Shown: one piece after another, positions 15,174 to 22,803 of the stretch
How the letters are laid out: each line of letters opens with the position of its first letter
Numbering within the stretch: position 1 is the stretch's first letter
Assembly: GCA_019415945.1 (NCBI GenBank)
Contig: DXYF01000014.1
Coordinates: forward strand, 1-25,934
Direction: 5' to 3'
Length of the DNA: 25,934 nucleotides
DNA from: Clostridiales bacterium
GTDB taxonomy: Bacteria > Bacillota > Clostridia > Oscillospirales > Acutalibacteraceae
Translations under genes and position numbers: made by a program
Notes under the pieces: model-generated
Told to the model about the DNA's origin: nothing
The model's database searches: none
The model's input: only the letters and a program-made list of their open reading frames with translations

Positions 15174-15663
15174 AACTTTTCTCCTTTTCAATAATTTGTT
15201 TAAGCATTTTTCTCGCACGCCTCAACCTCGATTTGACCGCCGATTCCGTTATATTCAATACTTTTGCAATATCGGACAACTTCATATCCTCATAATAAAA
15301 CAAATAAACCGCAACGCTGTACTTGGACGAAAGGGACTTAACGGCTTCAAATAAATCAATATCACCCGTTACATCCGATACGCTCTTATTTTGTGCCTCG
15401 TCAAGCGGCACGCAACGCCTTATATGAGGCGATGTAACAAAGCTTTTTGAACAGTTCACAGCCGTGTGTATCAGCCACGCTTTTAGGTGTTCGCCGTTCT
15501 TTATTTTGTGCTTGTTTTTTATAAGTCTGACAAAAACATCCTGACAAACATCAAATGCGTCGTCCGAGTTTTTTGTTATGTTTAGGGCGACCCTGTAAAT
15601 TGTGTCTGAATATTCGTCTACCGCTCTCAAAACACAATCATCGTCACAGGTTAAATCGTTCAT
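15166..15663 (-). CDS. ECF-type RNA polymerase sigma factor
   Basis: A 165-residue group IV sigma factor. Seen: sigma region 2 at about 15-75 (YSDTIYRVALNITKNSDDAFDVCQDVFVRL) and region 4 at about 105-160 with the helix-turn-helix MKLSDIAKVLNITESAVKSRLRRARKML. No region 3 or extra C-terminal domain. I chose the ATG at 15663 because AAAGGAGGTG lies just upstream; an earlier in-frame start at 15690 overlaps this site. First gene of a two-gene operon with its anti-sigma partner. A TGAAAC-type element upstream suggests self-activation. Confidence 0.92.
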   Translation of the reverse strand: MNDLTCDDDCVLRAVDEYSDTIYRVALNITKNSDDAFDVCQDVFVRLIKNKHKIKNGEHLKAWLIHTAVNCSKSFVTSPHIRRCVPLDEAQNKSVSDVTGDIDLFEAVKSLSSKYSVAVYLFYYEDMKLSDIAKVLNITESAVKSRLRRARKMLKQIIEKEKSYG

Positions 15664-15684
15664 TGCCACACCTCCTTTTATATA

Positions 15685-15714
15685 TAACACTTTTTTAATC
15701 CCCGAAAAGTTTCA
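15685..15714 (-). promoter_or_regulatory. Possible ECF-dependent autoregulatory promoter
   Basis: Seen on the minus strand: TGAAACTTTT at the -35 position, matching the TGAAAC/TGTAAC class used by Bacillus ECF factors, with a GTGTTATA stretch about 19-20 bases downstream where the -10 should lie. The -35 is convincing; the -10 is weak. Confidence 0.45.
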
Positions 15715-15745
15715 TTTTTCTTAAAAATTTATTCAAATGCTATAA

Positions 15746-15779
15746 CAACACCCCGCAAGCATAACTTGTCGGGGTGTTG
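15746..15779. terminator. Hairpin between ECF and methyltransferase genes
   Basis: Seen: ten-base arms CAACACCCCG / CGGGGTGTTG with extra AAG/CTT pairing around a CATAA loop. T-runs are poor on both sides, so it could be a weak terminator downstream of the methyltransferase or a repeat. The rest of 15715-15928 shows no convincing gene. Confidence 0.45.
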
Positions 15780-15928
15780 CTGAAAACATTTTCATCAAAT
15801 CTTTATATGCAAAAATTATTAATCATTTTTAATAATCGGTATCAGGCAATAAAAGAATCAAAACACGGTACACCAAGTCCGCTGAGAGTAAAGTTATGTA
15901 ACTTGTTAATTATGATCGGACATAAGTT

Positions 15929-16687
15929 TTATTTTTTAGCAACCATCATATACCTGTGCGTAGTTCCGTCAACAGAGCCGCTGCGTTCTAAAATACTTTG
16001 AACTTCGAGCAATCTGTCAAAACAGCTTTCAACGGAAAAGCCTCTGAATTCCCACTCAATTATTCTTGCAAACCATACGAGTGCACCTACATCAAAGAAT
16101 TTGATAGGTCTGTAAGCTTCTTGACCGCACAAAATTTTAAATCCCGCAGAGCTTAACAATTCGGATTGAATTTTTAATGCCGCTTTCGGAAACGGTTTCG
16201 GAAGATCAGGACATAAAAACTGAATCAGCTCTTTGTCGTTATTACACCCTACCTGCTGTGTCACAAATAATCCGTTTGGTTTTAACACACGGTACAGCTC
16301 ACAAGCGTCATAATTTCCGTGCCTGTTTATGATTATATCAAAAGTATCATCGTCAAACGGCATATTATCATATTCGCTCATCTTTTTGAATTTGATTCCG
16401 AGCGGCAGAAGCCTTTGCTCACACAGCAAAACATTAGGCAAATAGCCCTCGGTGGCAAAAGTGTTTTCATAGGGATGACCCAAAGTCAGCACAAACTCTC
16501 CGCCGCCTGTATCTATATCGAGCAGCTGCATATCTTTTTGAAGATACGAACGCACAATTTCCTCATAATTCCACGGCAGGTCGTTTTCCTGTGTATATCT
16601 GCCGTCAATATGAGAAAAGTCCCAGCCGCGTATATGAGCCGCCTCCTGCTCGGCAAGCCACATTTCTTTTAATTTGTTTATGTTCAT
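15929..16687 (-). CDS. Class I SAM-dependent methyltransferase
   Basis: A 252-residue methyltransferase, last gene of the minus-strand array. Seen: N-terminal AAHIRGWDFSHIDGRY, motif I QLLDIDTGGGEF near residues 53-64 for SAM binding, an acidic motif II region, DDDTFDIIINRHGNYDA near 110-128 and ELYRVLKPNGLFV near 130-142. The catalytic fold appears complete. AGGAG lies about nine bases before the ATG. It is preceded by its own likely promoter and a structured leader of roughly 200 bases with competing hairpins, unlike its neighbours, so expression may be conditional. The substrate is unknown; small-molecule or antibiotic modification is a guess from context. Confidence 0.85.
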   Translation of the reverse strand: MNINKLKEMWLAEQEAAHIRGWDFSHIDGRYTQENDLPWNYEEIVRSYLQKDMQLLDIDTGGGEFVLTLGHPYENTFATEGYLPNVLLCEQRLLPLGIKFKKMSEYDNMPFDDDTFDIIINRHGNYDACELYRVLKPNGLFVTQQVGCNNDKELIQFLCPDLPKPFPKAALKIQSELLSSAGFKILCGQEAYRPIKFFDVGALVWFARIIEWEFRGFSVESCFDRLLEVQSILERSGSVDGTTHRYMMVAKK

Positions 16688-16726
16688 TGATAACTACTCC
16701 TTTATATTAAAAATTTTAAAACTAAA

Positions 16727-16792
16727 GGTGCAGTCAACTGACAACATATATTACTCGGTACAATCTGCCGTCAGATTTATAACTGCACCGAG
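16727..16792 (-). promoter_or_regulatory. Structured leader with mutually exclusive hairpins
   Basis: Read on the minus strand: CTCGGT (16792-16787) can pair with ACCGAG (16759-16754) around an inner AATCTG/CAGATT hairpin. The overlapping GGTGCAGT (16789-16782) can instead pair with ACTGCACC (16734-16727). The two pairings share three bases and exclude each other. An 11-codon ORF with GTG start and an AAGGAGTTG site lies immediately upstream and ends inside the first arm, as in attenuated resistance genes. No good terminator T-run follows. Confidence 0.4.
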
Positions 16793-16896
16793 CAGTTAAT
16801 TCGCAAATTCACAACATTCAACTCCTTTATGTTATTCAGTAAATAAAATGTAAAAATCAGAGATATTTTAAATATACATTCTGCAAATTTTTAATT

Positions 16897-16925
16897 ATAA
16901 TGTATATCAAACTTTTAGTAAAAAG
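16897..16925 (-). promoter_or_regulatory. Possible promoter for the structured leader and methyltransferase
   Basis: Seen on the minus strand: TTTACT, 17-base spacer, TATAAT, just before the end of the preceding GNAT gene. It would give a leader of about 200 bases ahead of the methyltransferase. Confidence 0.5.
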
Positions 16926-16928
16926 GTT

Positions 16929-17489
16929 TTACCGTGCAAAATAATCCTCTTTAAGTATTGCATAATGCACATTGTCACAAATCCCCTGCATATTTTTACC
17001 CGCCTGTCTTGCGGTTCCTTCATACACCAATCCGCATTTTTTCATCACATCGCCCGAGTGAGGATTGCGGGAGTCATGATAGGCTTCAATACGGTTTAAG
17101 CCTACATCTTCAAAAAGAAACCTTATTATTTCTTTAAAAGCTTCGCTCATTATTCCCTTGTGCCACCAATTATATCCAAGACAATATCCGATTACGGCAG
17201 CTTCAACATCCTCTCTGAGCTCTACCACGCCGATAGAGCCTATGGGCTCGCCGATTTCTTTTAGTTCTATTTTCCAGTCATAAAAATCAGGCTTGTCTTT
17301 GTTTTCCAACAAAAATTTGTGGTATGTAGTTTTCAGCTGTTCAACGCTTTCATAGGGTGCCCATGTCATATATTTGGTTACTCTCTCATCATTTGCCCAG
17401 TTTTTAAACATTGGCTCAGCGTCATTCTGCCTTGTTTTACGAAGTATCAGCCTTTCTGTTTCAAGCGTTACTGTTCCGAGATTTTTCAT
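16929..17489 (-). CDS. GNAT acetyltransferase, RimJ/RimL type
   Basis: A 186-residue acetyl-CoA-dependent N-acetyltransferase. Seen: LETERLILRKTRQNDAEPMFKNWANDERV at the start, the strand EPIGSIGVVEL, and the acetyl-CoA loop WWHKGIMSEAFKEIIRFLFEDVGLNRIEAYHDSRNPHSG... of the RimJ/RimL class, ending with the KCGLVYEGTARQ turn. AAAGGAGTG precedes the ATG. It lies 27 bases after the VOC gene and is probably co-transcribed. Relatives acetylate ribosomal protein N-termini or small amines and antibiotics; the substrate here is unknown. Confidence 0.9.
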   Translation of the reverse strand: MKNLGTVTLETERLILRKTRQNDAEPMFKNWANDERVTKYMTWAPYESVEQLKTTYHKFLLENKDKPDFYDWKIELKEIGEPIGSIGVVELREDVEAAVIGYCLGYNWWHKGIMSEAFKEIIRFLFEDVGLNRIEAYHDSRNPHSGDVMKKCGLVYEGTARQAGKNMQGICDNVHYAILKEDYFAR

Positions 17490-17516
17490 TTAAAATTCAC
17501 TCCTTTAAATCAATAA

Positions 17517-17957
17517 TCAATTTTCTTCCTGATATCCTCCTGTTATCTCAATAGGGTTACCGTCAGGATCCATAAATGTAAAATACCAATAAGGAGAAAA
17601 TACATTTAGATACCTTATAGGCGTTAATTCGTCGGCAATACCTAAACTAACAATTCTATCGTATTCTTTCCGTAAATCATGCACGCCCAAATTAATAAAT
17701 ATTTTTCTGTTATTTTCGCTGTTTACAATAGCTAACGAATCATCGTATATTGGATATGATTGGCCTATTGTTTCCATTTGTTCAGGATGTTCGGCATCAT
17801 AATATCCATTAAAAAGGCAAATATTCAAGCCGTCGTTATTGAAAACAGCAAAGCGTTCTCCGTTTCTTGCACTAACCTCCATATCCAAGAGCTTTTCGTA
17901 AAAATCAAGTGATTTATTAAAATCCTTAACTACCAAATAAATTGAGCCGCATCGCAT
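17517..17957 (-). CDS. VOC-family (glyoxalase/bleomycin-resistance-like) protein
   Basis: A 146-residue protein of the vicinal oxygen chelate fold, two beta-alpha-beta-beta-beta modules that bind a metal or sequester a drug. Seen: IYLVVKDFNKSLDFYEKLLDMEV, ERFAVFNNDGLNICLF and the C-terminal YFTFMDPDGNPIEIT signature with the typical Glu. I chose the ATG at 17957 with AGGAG nine bases upstream; this start lies four bases after a truncated 32-codon GNAT stub. Possible roles are aldehyde detoxification, antibiotic binding or dioxygenase-type chemistry; the sequence does not decide. Confidence 0.88.
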   Translation of the reverse strand: MRCGSIYLVVKDFNKSLDFYEKLLDMEVSARNGERFAVFNNDGLNICLFNGYYDAEHPEQMETIGQSYPIYDDSLAIVNSENNRKIFINLGVHDLRKEYDRIVSLGIADELTPIRYLNVFSPYWYFTFMDPDGNPIEITGGYQEEN

Positions 17958-17961
17958 TGAC

Positions 17962-18060
17962 TTAATCTCCTTTCGCACCTTCTTCACGAAGCTGATTAAT
18001 TCTCATTTTTATAAAAATATCAAGATCATTTTCAGTTAGCTTTCTGTATGTAATACTCAT
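17962..18060 (-). pseudogene. N-terminal stub of a GNAT acetyltransferase
   Basis: A 32-codon ORF whose product begins SITYRKLTENDLDIFIKMR, the usual first strand and helix of GNAT acetyltransferases, and then stops (GAKGD, stop). AGGTG lies six bases before its ATG, and the VOC gene starts four bases after its stop. The rest of the domain is gone; a deletion has joined it to the VOC leader. It may still be translated as a short upstream ORF. Confidence 0.65.
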
Positions 18061-18068
18061 AATTTCAC

Positions 18069-18170
18069 CTATAATAATTCAAGTATTTCTGAAAAACTAT
18101 TAACATAAAAATCAGGGCGTGACCTGTCATAGTTGTATTCATCCGTGTTAAATGTTTTTCGTAAGTCCAT
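18069..18170 (-). pseudogene. N-terminal stub of a SAM methyltransferase
   Basis: A 33-codon ORF beginning MDLRKTFNTDEYNYDRSRPD, the typical start of a small class I methyltransferase family, then ending with SFSEILELL and a stop before the SAM-binding motif. It sits eight bases before the GNAT stub. Together they look like the remains of two genes shortened by deletions. Confidence 0.55.
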
Positions 18171-18176
18171 AATGCT

Positions 18177-18243
18177 CTAACCTATCAAAGTTTTAATAAA
18201 CTCATTATCTCTTGCAGTCAATTAACCTCCTAATAGTATTATA
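18177..18243 (-). promoter_or_regulatory. Extended -10 promoter and orphan RBS before the stubs
   Basis: Seen on the minus strand: TGATATAAT, an extended -10 element, then AGGAGG and a TTG-started 14-codon ORF that ends at 18177. Probably the start of transcription for the stub-VOC-GNAT segment, with a third tiny gene remnant at its head. No good -35 is present. Confidence 0.4.
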
Positions 18244-18284
18244 TCAGGATTTTTCTTTACTTATCCGACTTTTTGAGGACATAA

Positions 18285-19193
18285 TTATATCTTTCCAAGC
18301 CCTCGCAAAAAAAGCATATTTCTAATAATAATATCCGACTTCCACCAATTGGCAGCGATTTCAAATTCCTTGTAACCGGTGTGCCATTGCCAAGTAATAG
18401 CATAAGACCCATCAGATAACTGAGCGTTCCTGATGATTTCAGCTTCGTATTCGCAAAGTTTAAGGTCGATATACTTAAAAATGTTGTTCTTCTTATAATT
18501 AAAGAAAGACGGTGTGCATACGTATTCTTTTGCCCATTTGCTTGTATCTTTACAGATGGTTTCATTCACTTTTTTAATTACCGCATTGCGAAAGGCGTTA
18601 AGGTCAAATAGATTAAATTCCTCAATTTGCTCGCAATAGCCGAGTAAATCTGCAAAGCATCTGACGGTATGCCATTCGTCGGTGGGATTTTTTATAAATT
18701 CAGCCACAGATTTTGTAGCTATTTCGCTCGCTTTTCTGTAAAGCGTACTCGCCTTATCGGCAAAGCGTAGTGCAAATCCCGCAAGACTGACGGTGGGGTT
18801 ATCCGCAGGCAGTCCTCCACCCTCACATTTCCACCAAACAGCGTGTGGATAATTATTATTTCCAGGAACGGTATTAAACCACTTGCCATCGGCAAAATCT
18901 TTTCCGCTGTCCAGATATTTCAGAATATTAATGATAATCGGGTGAGAAGTATCTGAAAATCCTATTTCCCGTAAAATCATAGTTGCCGCCCAAGTGCCGA
19001 TTGGAGTTGAACTTTCATTCCAATTGTCTGGCTCAATGGCATAGGCAAAACCGCCGTCGTCATTCTGATAAAATGACAGCACATAAAGCACTTCATCAAC
19101 ACTTCCGTTCTCAAAATGAAATCGGAATCTGGCGAGGTCGAGCGGACGGGCGTTTCTGTAAACAAATCCTTTTGCTTTTTTTAAATTGTCCAT
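18285..19193 (-). CDS. Terpenoid-cyclase/prenyltransferase toroid-fold protein
   Basis: A 302-residue protein of the alpha/alpha-toroid type. Seen: repeated helical units around FYQNDDGGFAYAIEPDNWN (a QW-like motif), HPIIINILKYLDSGKDF, HAVWWKCEGGG and a C-terminal QLSDGSYAITWQWHTGYKEFEIAANWWKSDI. The squalene-hopene cyclase DxDD signature is not evident, so classical terpene cyclisation is doubtful; this subgroup is widespread and uncharacterised in Clostridia. GAGGAG precedes the ATG. It starts 19 bases after the upstream GNAT gene, so the pair is probably co-transcribed. Confidence 0.72.
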   Translation of the reverse strand: MDNLKKAKGFVYRNARPLDLARFRFHFENGSVDEVLYVLSFYQNDDGGFAYAIEPDNWNESSTPIGTWAATMILREIGFSDTSHPIIINILKYLDSGKDFADGKWFNTVPGNNNYPHAVWWKCEGGGLPADNPTVSLAGFALRFADKASTLYRKASEIATKSVAEFIKNPTDEWHTVRCFADLLGYCEQIEEFNLFDLNAFRNAVIKKVNETICKDTSKWAKEYVCTPSFFNYKKNNIFKYIDLKLCEYEAEIIRNAQLSDGSYAITWQWHTGYKEFEIAANWWKSDIIIRNMLFLRGLGKI

Positions 19194-19212
19194 AATCTTT
19201 CTCCTCTATAAT

Positions 19213-19737
19213 TTAGCAAATTGTAGTATTTAATTTGTAATTTTCGTTTCCCAACCTATGCACCATTATATATTCCTGCTCATTTTCATCCGCAATCTCA
19301 AAACCAACATTTAAATACATTTTGACCGCATAGTTTTCCTTTTGAACAGCAAGAGAAGCTTTAGAGTAATTGAGTCTTTTCAAATGTTCTATCATCCTGT
19401 TCATAAGTGCCGTACCGATGCCGATTTTTTGATAATCATCTAAAACCGATACAGCAAACTCAACTGTATTATCATCTATACTGCCGTAGCCGTTAATATT
19501 TCTGACCCAAACCGCTCCGACGACTTTGTTATCAACCTCTGCACAAAAACAATAATCATCCTTTCGGCTGCCAAAGTCTTTTATGTAAACCTGAAGTTCG
19601 GGATTGTTTATTATTGATTTCGGTGCCAAATTTGTTTTATCGGGCTGATAAATTGCCTGATACAAAAAATCATCAAGCAACCGATATTCGCTGTTTTTCA
19701 TTTCTCTGATAATATAATTCATAAATTTCTTGTTCAT
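19213..19737 (-). CDS. GNAT acetyltransferase
   Basis: A 174-residue acetyl-CoA-dependent N-acetyltransferase. Seen: YIIREMKNSEYRLLDDFLYQAI, a VVGAVWVRNI strand, and motif A DDYQKIGIGTALMNRMIEHL with the Q-x-x-G-x-G/A acetyl-CoA loop, then a terminal KMYLNVGFEI. I chose the ATG at 19737 (AGGTAA eight bases upstream); an earlier ATG at 19773 lacks a ribosome binding site and one at 19722 is also possible. Substrate unknown. Confidence 0.85.
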   Translation of the reverse strand: MNKKFMNYIIREMKNSEYRLLDDFLYQAIYQPDKTNLAPKSIINNPELQVYIKDFGSRKDDYCFCAEVDNKVVGAVWVRNINGYGSIDDNTVEFAVSVLDDYQKIGIGTALMNRMIEHLKRLNYSKASLAVQKENYAVKMYLNVGFEIADENEQEYIMVHRLGNENYKLNTTIC

Positions 19738-19824
19738 AACAAATATTACCTGTAAACAAATTTCTGCGTACATATGTATTTTATAAGAGCTTGTTTTTTA
19801 TTTTTGCTGATATTACTTTATTCG

Positions 19825-20329
19825 TCATTTTATGTATTTCTCCATTAAATAAAATCTCCCTTTTCGCCAATCGGCACAGCCTACTGTCTTATAACCCAAG
19901 CTTTCATACAGTCTTAATGCATATGGATTTTCAGAAAAGGCGTCAAGTCTTATTGCTTCAACACCCGATTTACGAAGTTTTGTTTCAATATGCTGCACAG
20001 CGGCTTTTGCAACACCTTTGTTTTGAAAATCGGGATGCACACAAAGCCTGTGTATAATACGAAAATCAACATTCGGATATTGCCATTCACCGTTTTTGTA
20101 TTCATCATCAAAAAATTGATTTATAACATAAATAACAGCAGCACGGTCGTCGATTTTACCTATATATAATTCTCCGTTTTCTATGTCGCTTTTTATTTTT
20201 GATTTATCGGGATAAACCTCGTCCCTATTGATATATACCGCTGTTTTCCATAGTAAAAACGGCAAATTTAATCATCTCCATAATTTCATATAAATCTTCT
20301 ATTGTCGCTTTTCTGTATTGTATGTTCAT
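19825..20329 (-). pseudogene. GNAT acetyltransferase split by a one-base frameshift
   Basis: Two overlapping frames together make one full GNAT protein of about 165 residues. The N-terminal frame reads NIQYRKATIEDLYEIMEMIK and on to NSGIYQ, then hits TAG at 20225-20227; the C-terminal frame continues DEVYPDKSKIKSDIENGELYIGK through motif A FQNKGVAKAAVQHIE to LYESLGYKTVG. Removing the A of CAATAGGGAC restores IYQWDEVYP, the expected family sequence. The C-terminal frame alone (from a TTG at 20265) has lost the first helix. It starts 11 bases after the kinase-like gene. Either a real pseudogene or a base error. Confidence 0.8.
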
Positions 20330-20340
20330 AATTATATTTC

Positions 20341-20877
20341 TTATTTGTTTTGAGCAGCATACTCTAAAAATTCAGGAGTTTTTGACCAGTATTTTATCCC
20401 CCAGTTTTCAAAATTCCACTCGTCTGAATAATTGTTGCACTCGTAGTCAATATAGTAAATGATTCCGTTTTGTACGACAAAGTTTGTGGGGAAATAGTCA
20501 ATATTCAAACCCGCCGACTTTGCCGTGTGAGCCATTTGCCGTATCTGTTTTAGATAAGGCAAAACCGATATATCATTTTTTACCATTTCAAAAATTGTTT
20601 CACCGTCGATGTATTCTTTTACAATTCTCTCGTTTTCAATATCAATATCCACCATTTTCGGAATTCTGACTCTCGCATTTAAAAGTTTTTGATAATCATT
20701 TCTTTCGGCTTCTATCTTATTGCCGAAGGTGTAGTAAGAACAAGGCTCATGGTGTATCTGCTTGAGTACATACTGATTGCCGTCTTTTTCGGCAAGGTAT
20801 GAATAACCGCCCTTTCCTTTGCCCAGTAATTTAATTATTTTATATTCCTCTGAGTTTACTGAAATTAACTTTTTCAT
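20341..20877 (-). CDS. Small protein-kinase-like protein
   Basis: A 178-residue compact kinase-fold protein, much shorter than a typical 260-residue Ser/Thr kinase. Seen: glycine loop LGKGKGGYSY (18-27), Lys39 in YVLKQI, an HRD-equivalent LNIDYFPTN with Asp127 and Asn132, and a DFG-equivalent IDYE with Asp144. The core residues needed for phosphotransfer are thus present, with atypical spacing resembling small aminoglycoside-kinase-like or Bud32-like proteins. GGAG lies seven bases before the ATG. It sits 27 bases after a GNAT gene. It could phosphorylate a small molecule or protein; unproven. Confidence 0.75.
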   Translation of the reverse strand: MKKLISVNSEEYKIIKLLGKGKGGYSYLAEKDGNQYVLKQIHHEPCSYYTFGNKIEAERNDYQKLLNARVRIPKMVDIDIENERIVKEYIDGETIFEMVKNDISVLPYLKQIRQMAHTAKSAGLNIDYFPTNFVVQNGIIYYIDYECNNYSDEWNFENWGIKYWSKTPEFLEYAAQNK

Positions 20878-20904
20878 CGCTTTACTCCTCAAAATACTAT
20901 ATAA

Positions 20905-21378
20905 TCATTCCTCACATAACGGACATTCAAAAATTTCATTCTTTTCATTAAAGCCGTTTCTTTTGTACCAATTAACCGAGTTATCACTCGGCCAAACAAA
21001 TATGAGTTCACACTTAATTTGTGTCAGATATTTTTTTATATAATTAAGAAGATTTGTGCCGATACCTTTGCTGCGATACGCCTTCTTTGTATATACATTT
21101 GTAAGGTAGGCAATATATTCAGCATTTCCGTTCGGCTTTGGCAGCTTTTTTATTAAATAGACAAACATAACAGAAACCGCTTTTGCGTTGTCCTCAGCAA
21201 TAAATATTTTATATTCTGTCTGTTCTCGAAGAAAATTAATAAATTCATCTATAAATTCATCCTTATTAACTCCGTCAAGATTATTCTCTCCGTAGTCAGC
21301 GTCATCCTCCGCTCCGTGCTCCCACTTCATAACAGCAAGCTCATAATAATCCCGTTCATCTGCAATGCGTATTTTCAT
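20905..21378 (-). CDS. GNAT acetyltransferase
   Basis: A 157-residue acetyltransferase. Seen: KIRIADERDYYELAVMKWEHG, helix EFINFLREQTEYKIFIAEDN, the beta-4 segment IAYLTNVYTKKAYRSKGIGTNLLNYIKKY with the R-x-x-G-x-G acetyl-CoA loop, and the terminal WYKRNGFNEKNEIFEC. A GGAGG precedes the ATG. The C-terminus carries CPLC, two cysteines that might bind metal. Substrate unknown; close to the GNATs that modify aminoglycosides or peptides. Confidence 0.9.
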   Translation of the reverse strand: MKIRIADERDYYELAVMKWEHGAEDDADYGENNLDGVNKDEFIDEFINFLREQTEYKIFIAEDNAKAVSVMFVYLIKKLPKPNGNAEYIAYLTNVYTKKAYRSKGIGTNLLNYIKKYLTQIKCELIFVWPSDNSVNWYKRNGFNEKNEIFECPLCEE

Positions 21379-21392
21379 TATTTTTTCCTCCG

Positions 21393-21540
21393 TTACAATT
21401 TCAGTAATTTGTATTCTGCTGTATCATAAAATTTTACTTCCATTATATATTCCTTGTTCAGTTTTATATCAGGTATCTCATCACGGACAAACTTGTTATG
21501 CCGTTTGACTATATTTATCCCCGTCTAATATCAATCATAT
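21393..21540 (-). pseudogene. Possible C-terminal gene remnant
   Basis: In one frame the minus strand encodes INIVKRHNKFVRDEIPDI, continuing to a stop after EYKLLKL at 21393. No start or ribosome binding site precedes it in frame; a nearby ATG (MIDIRRG) is in another frame and would join it after a one-base change. The composition looks coding. I do not recognise the family. Confidence 0.35.
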
Positions 21541-21562
21541 AGAAACAATTTTTTACTTAACT

Positions 21563-22252
21563 TTAAAGTTCAGCAAGAGTATTATCATTAAAATAATAAA
21601 TATTTTCTTTTTTGTAGCCGTACAGTGATCCAACAACAGAAATATGCGGCTCAAAAGTGAAGTAATTTACTTCTCCTAATTTTTGAGTGTTTCCTTTTTC
21701 AATATAAATTCTTTGAGTTTTGTCCTTAGCTATTGAATGACCCAGATTACCGAGAAAGTCCAAATTTATGTAGTCTTTGGATTTTATAAAATTATTAATA
21801 TGGTAATATAGATCTTCAAAAGTAGTATCGCGTGTTGCAAATGCCTTCAGTTCATTATGAAGTGCTTACTGCATTAATAAACCATTCCTCCACTCTGTAT
21901 TTTTTATACTTTCAATATTCTCAACTACTTTACCGTTTTCAATAATAATAGTTCGTGCGAAATCACCCCAAATTTTGTTGTTCTGCGGACTCAGATCAAC
22001 TGTAACTATGTCATTTTTTGCTATCATCCTGTCAGATGTCACATATTCTCTGCCGGATACTGATACAGCTGTTTCGTCGCCGCAAAATACAAACGCCCCT
22101 ATATTCCAATACCAAAATGAATCGGCACCCAATTCAAACATTTTATCTTCACACAACCGCCGTATATCACACAAATTCATATCGGGTGTTATAATTGATT
22201 TTATGTATTTAAAGGTATCTTTTGCTATATTCTGTACTTGTCTGTATTTCAT
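21563..22252 (-). pseudogene. M24-family metallopeptidase with one in-frame stop
   Basis: A single continuous frame of 229 sense codons interrupted only by TAA at 21866-21868. Before the stop: KYRQVQNIAKDTFKYIKSII, DIVTVDLSPQ and KIWGDFARTI, the two metal-binding aspartates of the pita-bread fold. After it: LGNLGHSI (His), YFTFEPHI (Glu) and KKENIYYF (Glu). All five metal ligands of an aminopeptidase-P/methionine aminopeptidase-like enzyme are kept and no other stop occurs, so the lesion is recent or is a base error. AGGTG precedes the ATG at 22252. It is short, lacking the N-domain of prolidases. Confidence 0.85.
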
Positions 22253-22298
22253 AAAATCACCTGCATCATAAATTATATTTATCACTTGTTCGCTCTCC

Positions 22299-22733
22299 TC
22301 ACAACCACTGAATAAACGCCGTTTTATCAGTGCAGTTATAGCCTGCATTTTTGTAAAAGTTTAAAGTTTTTTCATTTTTTGAACCTGTAAGCAACATCAT
22401 TTTGTAGCAATTCGCTTTCTGTGCAAGCTCCTTTGCGTAGTCCAAGCACTTTGCGGCATAGCCTTTACCCCTATAATCACTGTGGGTTACAACATTTTCT
22501 ATGAATGCATATGGACGGATGTTTCTTGTAAGATTCGGAATAATCACGCAAACACAGGAAGAAACAATTTTCCCGTCAATCTCACATACGATAATATGGT
22601 GATTTTCATCGCCGCAAATTTTGTCCCATGCTTTCTCTAAGTGACGGCTGTACTCAGGCACTCCTAACTCGTGCAAATGAGTGTATAATTCAAGCAGCTT
22701 AAAAAGCTCGTTTGTTTTGATTTCTCTTATCAT
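22299..22733 (-). CDS. GNAT acetyltransferase
   Basis: A 144-residue acetyltransferase. Seen: MIREIKTNELFKLLELYTHL, DGKIVSSCVCVIIPNL, and motif A AFIENVVTHSDYRGKGYAAKCLDYAKELA with the R-x-x-G-x-A loop, then LLTGSKNEKTLNFYKNAGY. GGAGA lies six bases before the chosen ATG at 22733; the earlier frame start at 22772 is unsupported. It has its own promoter about 70-100 bases upstream, so it is the first gene of a sub-operon running into the M24 pseudogene. Resembles GNA1-like GNATs; substrate unknown. Confidence 0.88.
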   Translation of the reverse strand: MIREIKTNELFKLLELYTHLHELGVPEYSRHLEKAWDKICGDENHHIIVCEIDGKIVSSCVCVIIPNLTRNIRPYAFIENVVTHSDYRGKGYAAKCLDYAKELAQKANCYKMMLLTGSKNEKTLNFYKNAGYNCTDKTAFIQWL

Positions 22734-22803
22734 CTGTTGTCTCCGACTTTTTAGTTTTCTTTCTGTTACCAAGTTTTCTCAACTGCAAATATACTGTATC
22801 TAG

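Noticed and set aside
16727..16800. tRNA gene or known riboswitch
   Set aside because: The folding arms do not form a cloverleaf, no T-loop sequence is present, and no familiar riboswitch core was recognised.
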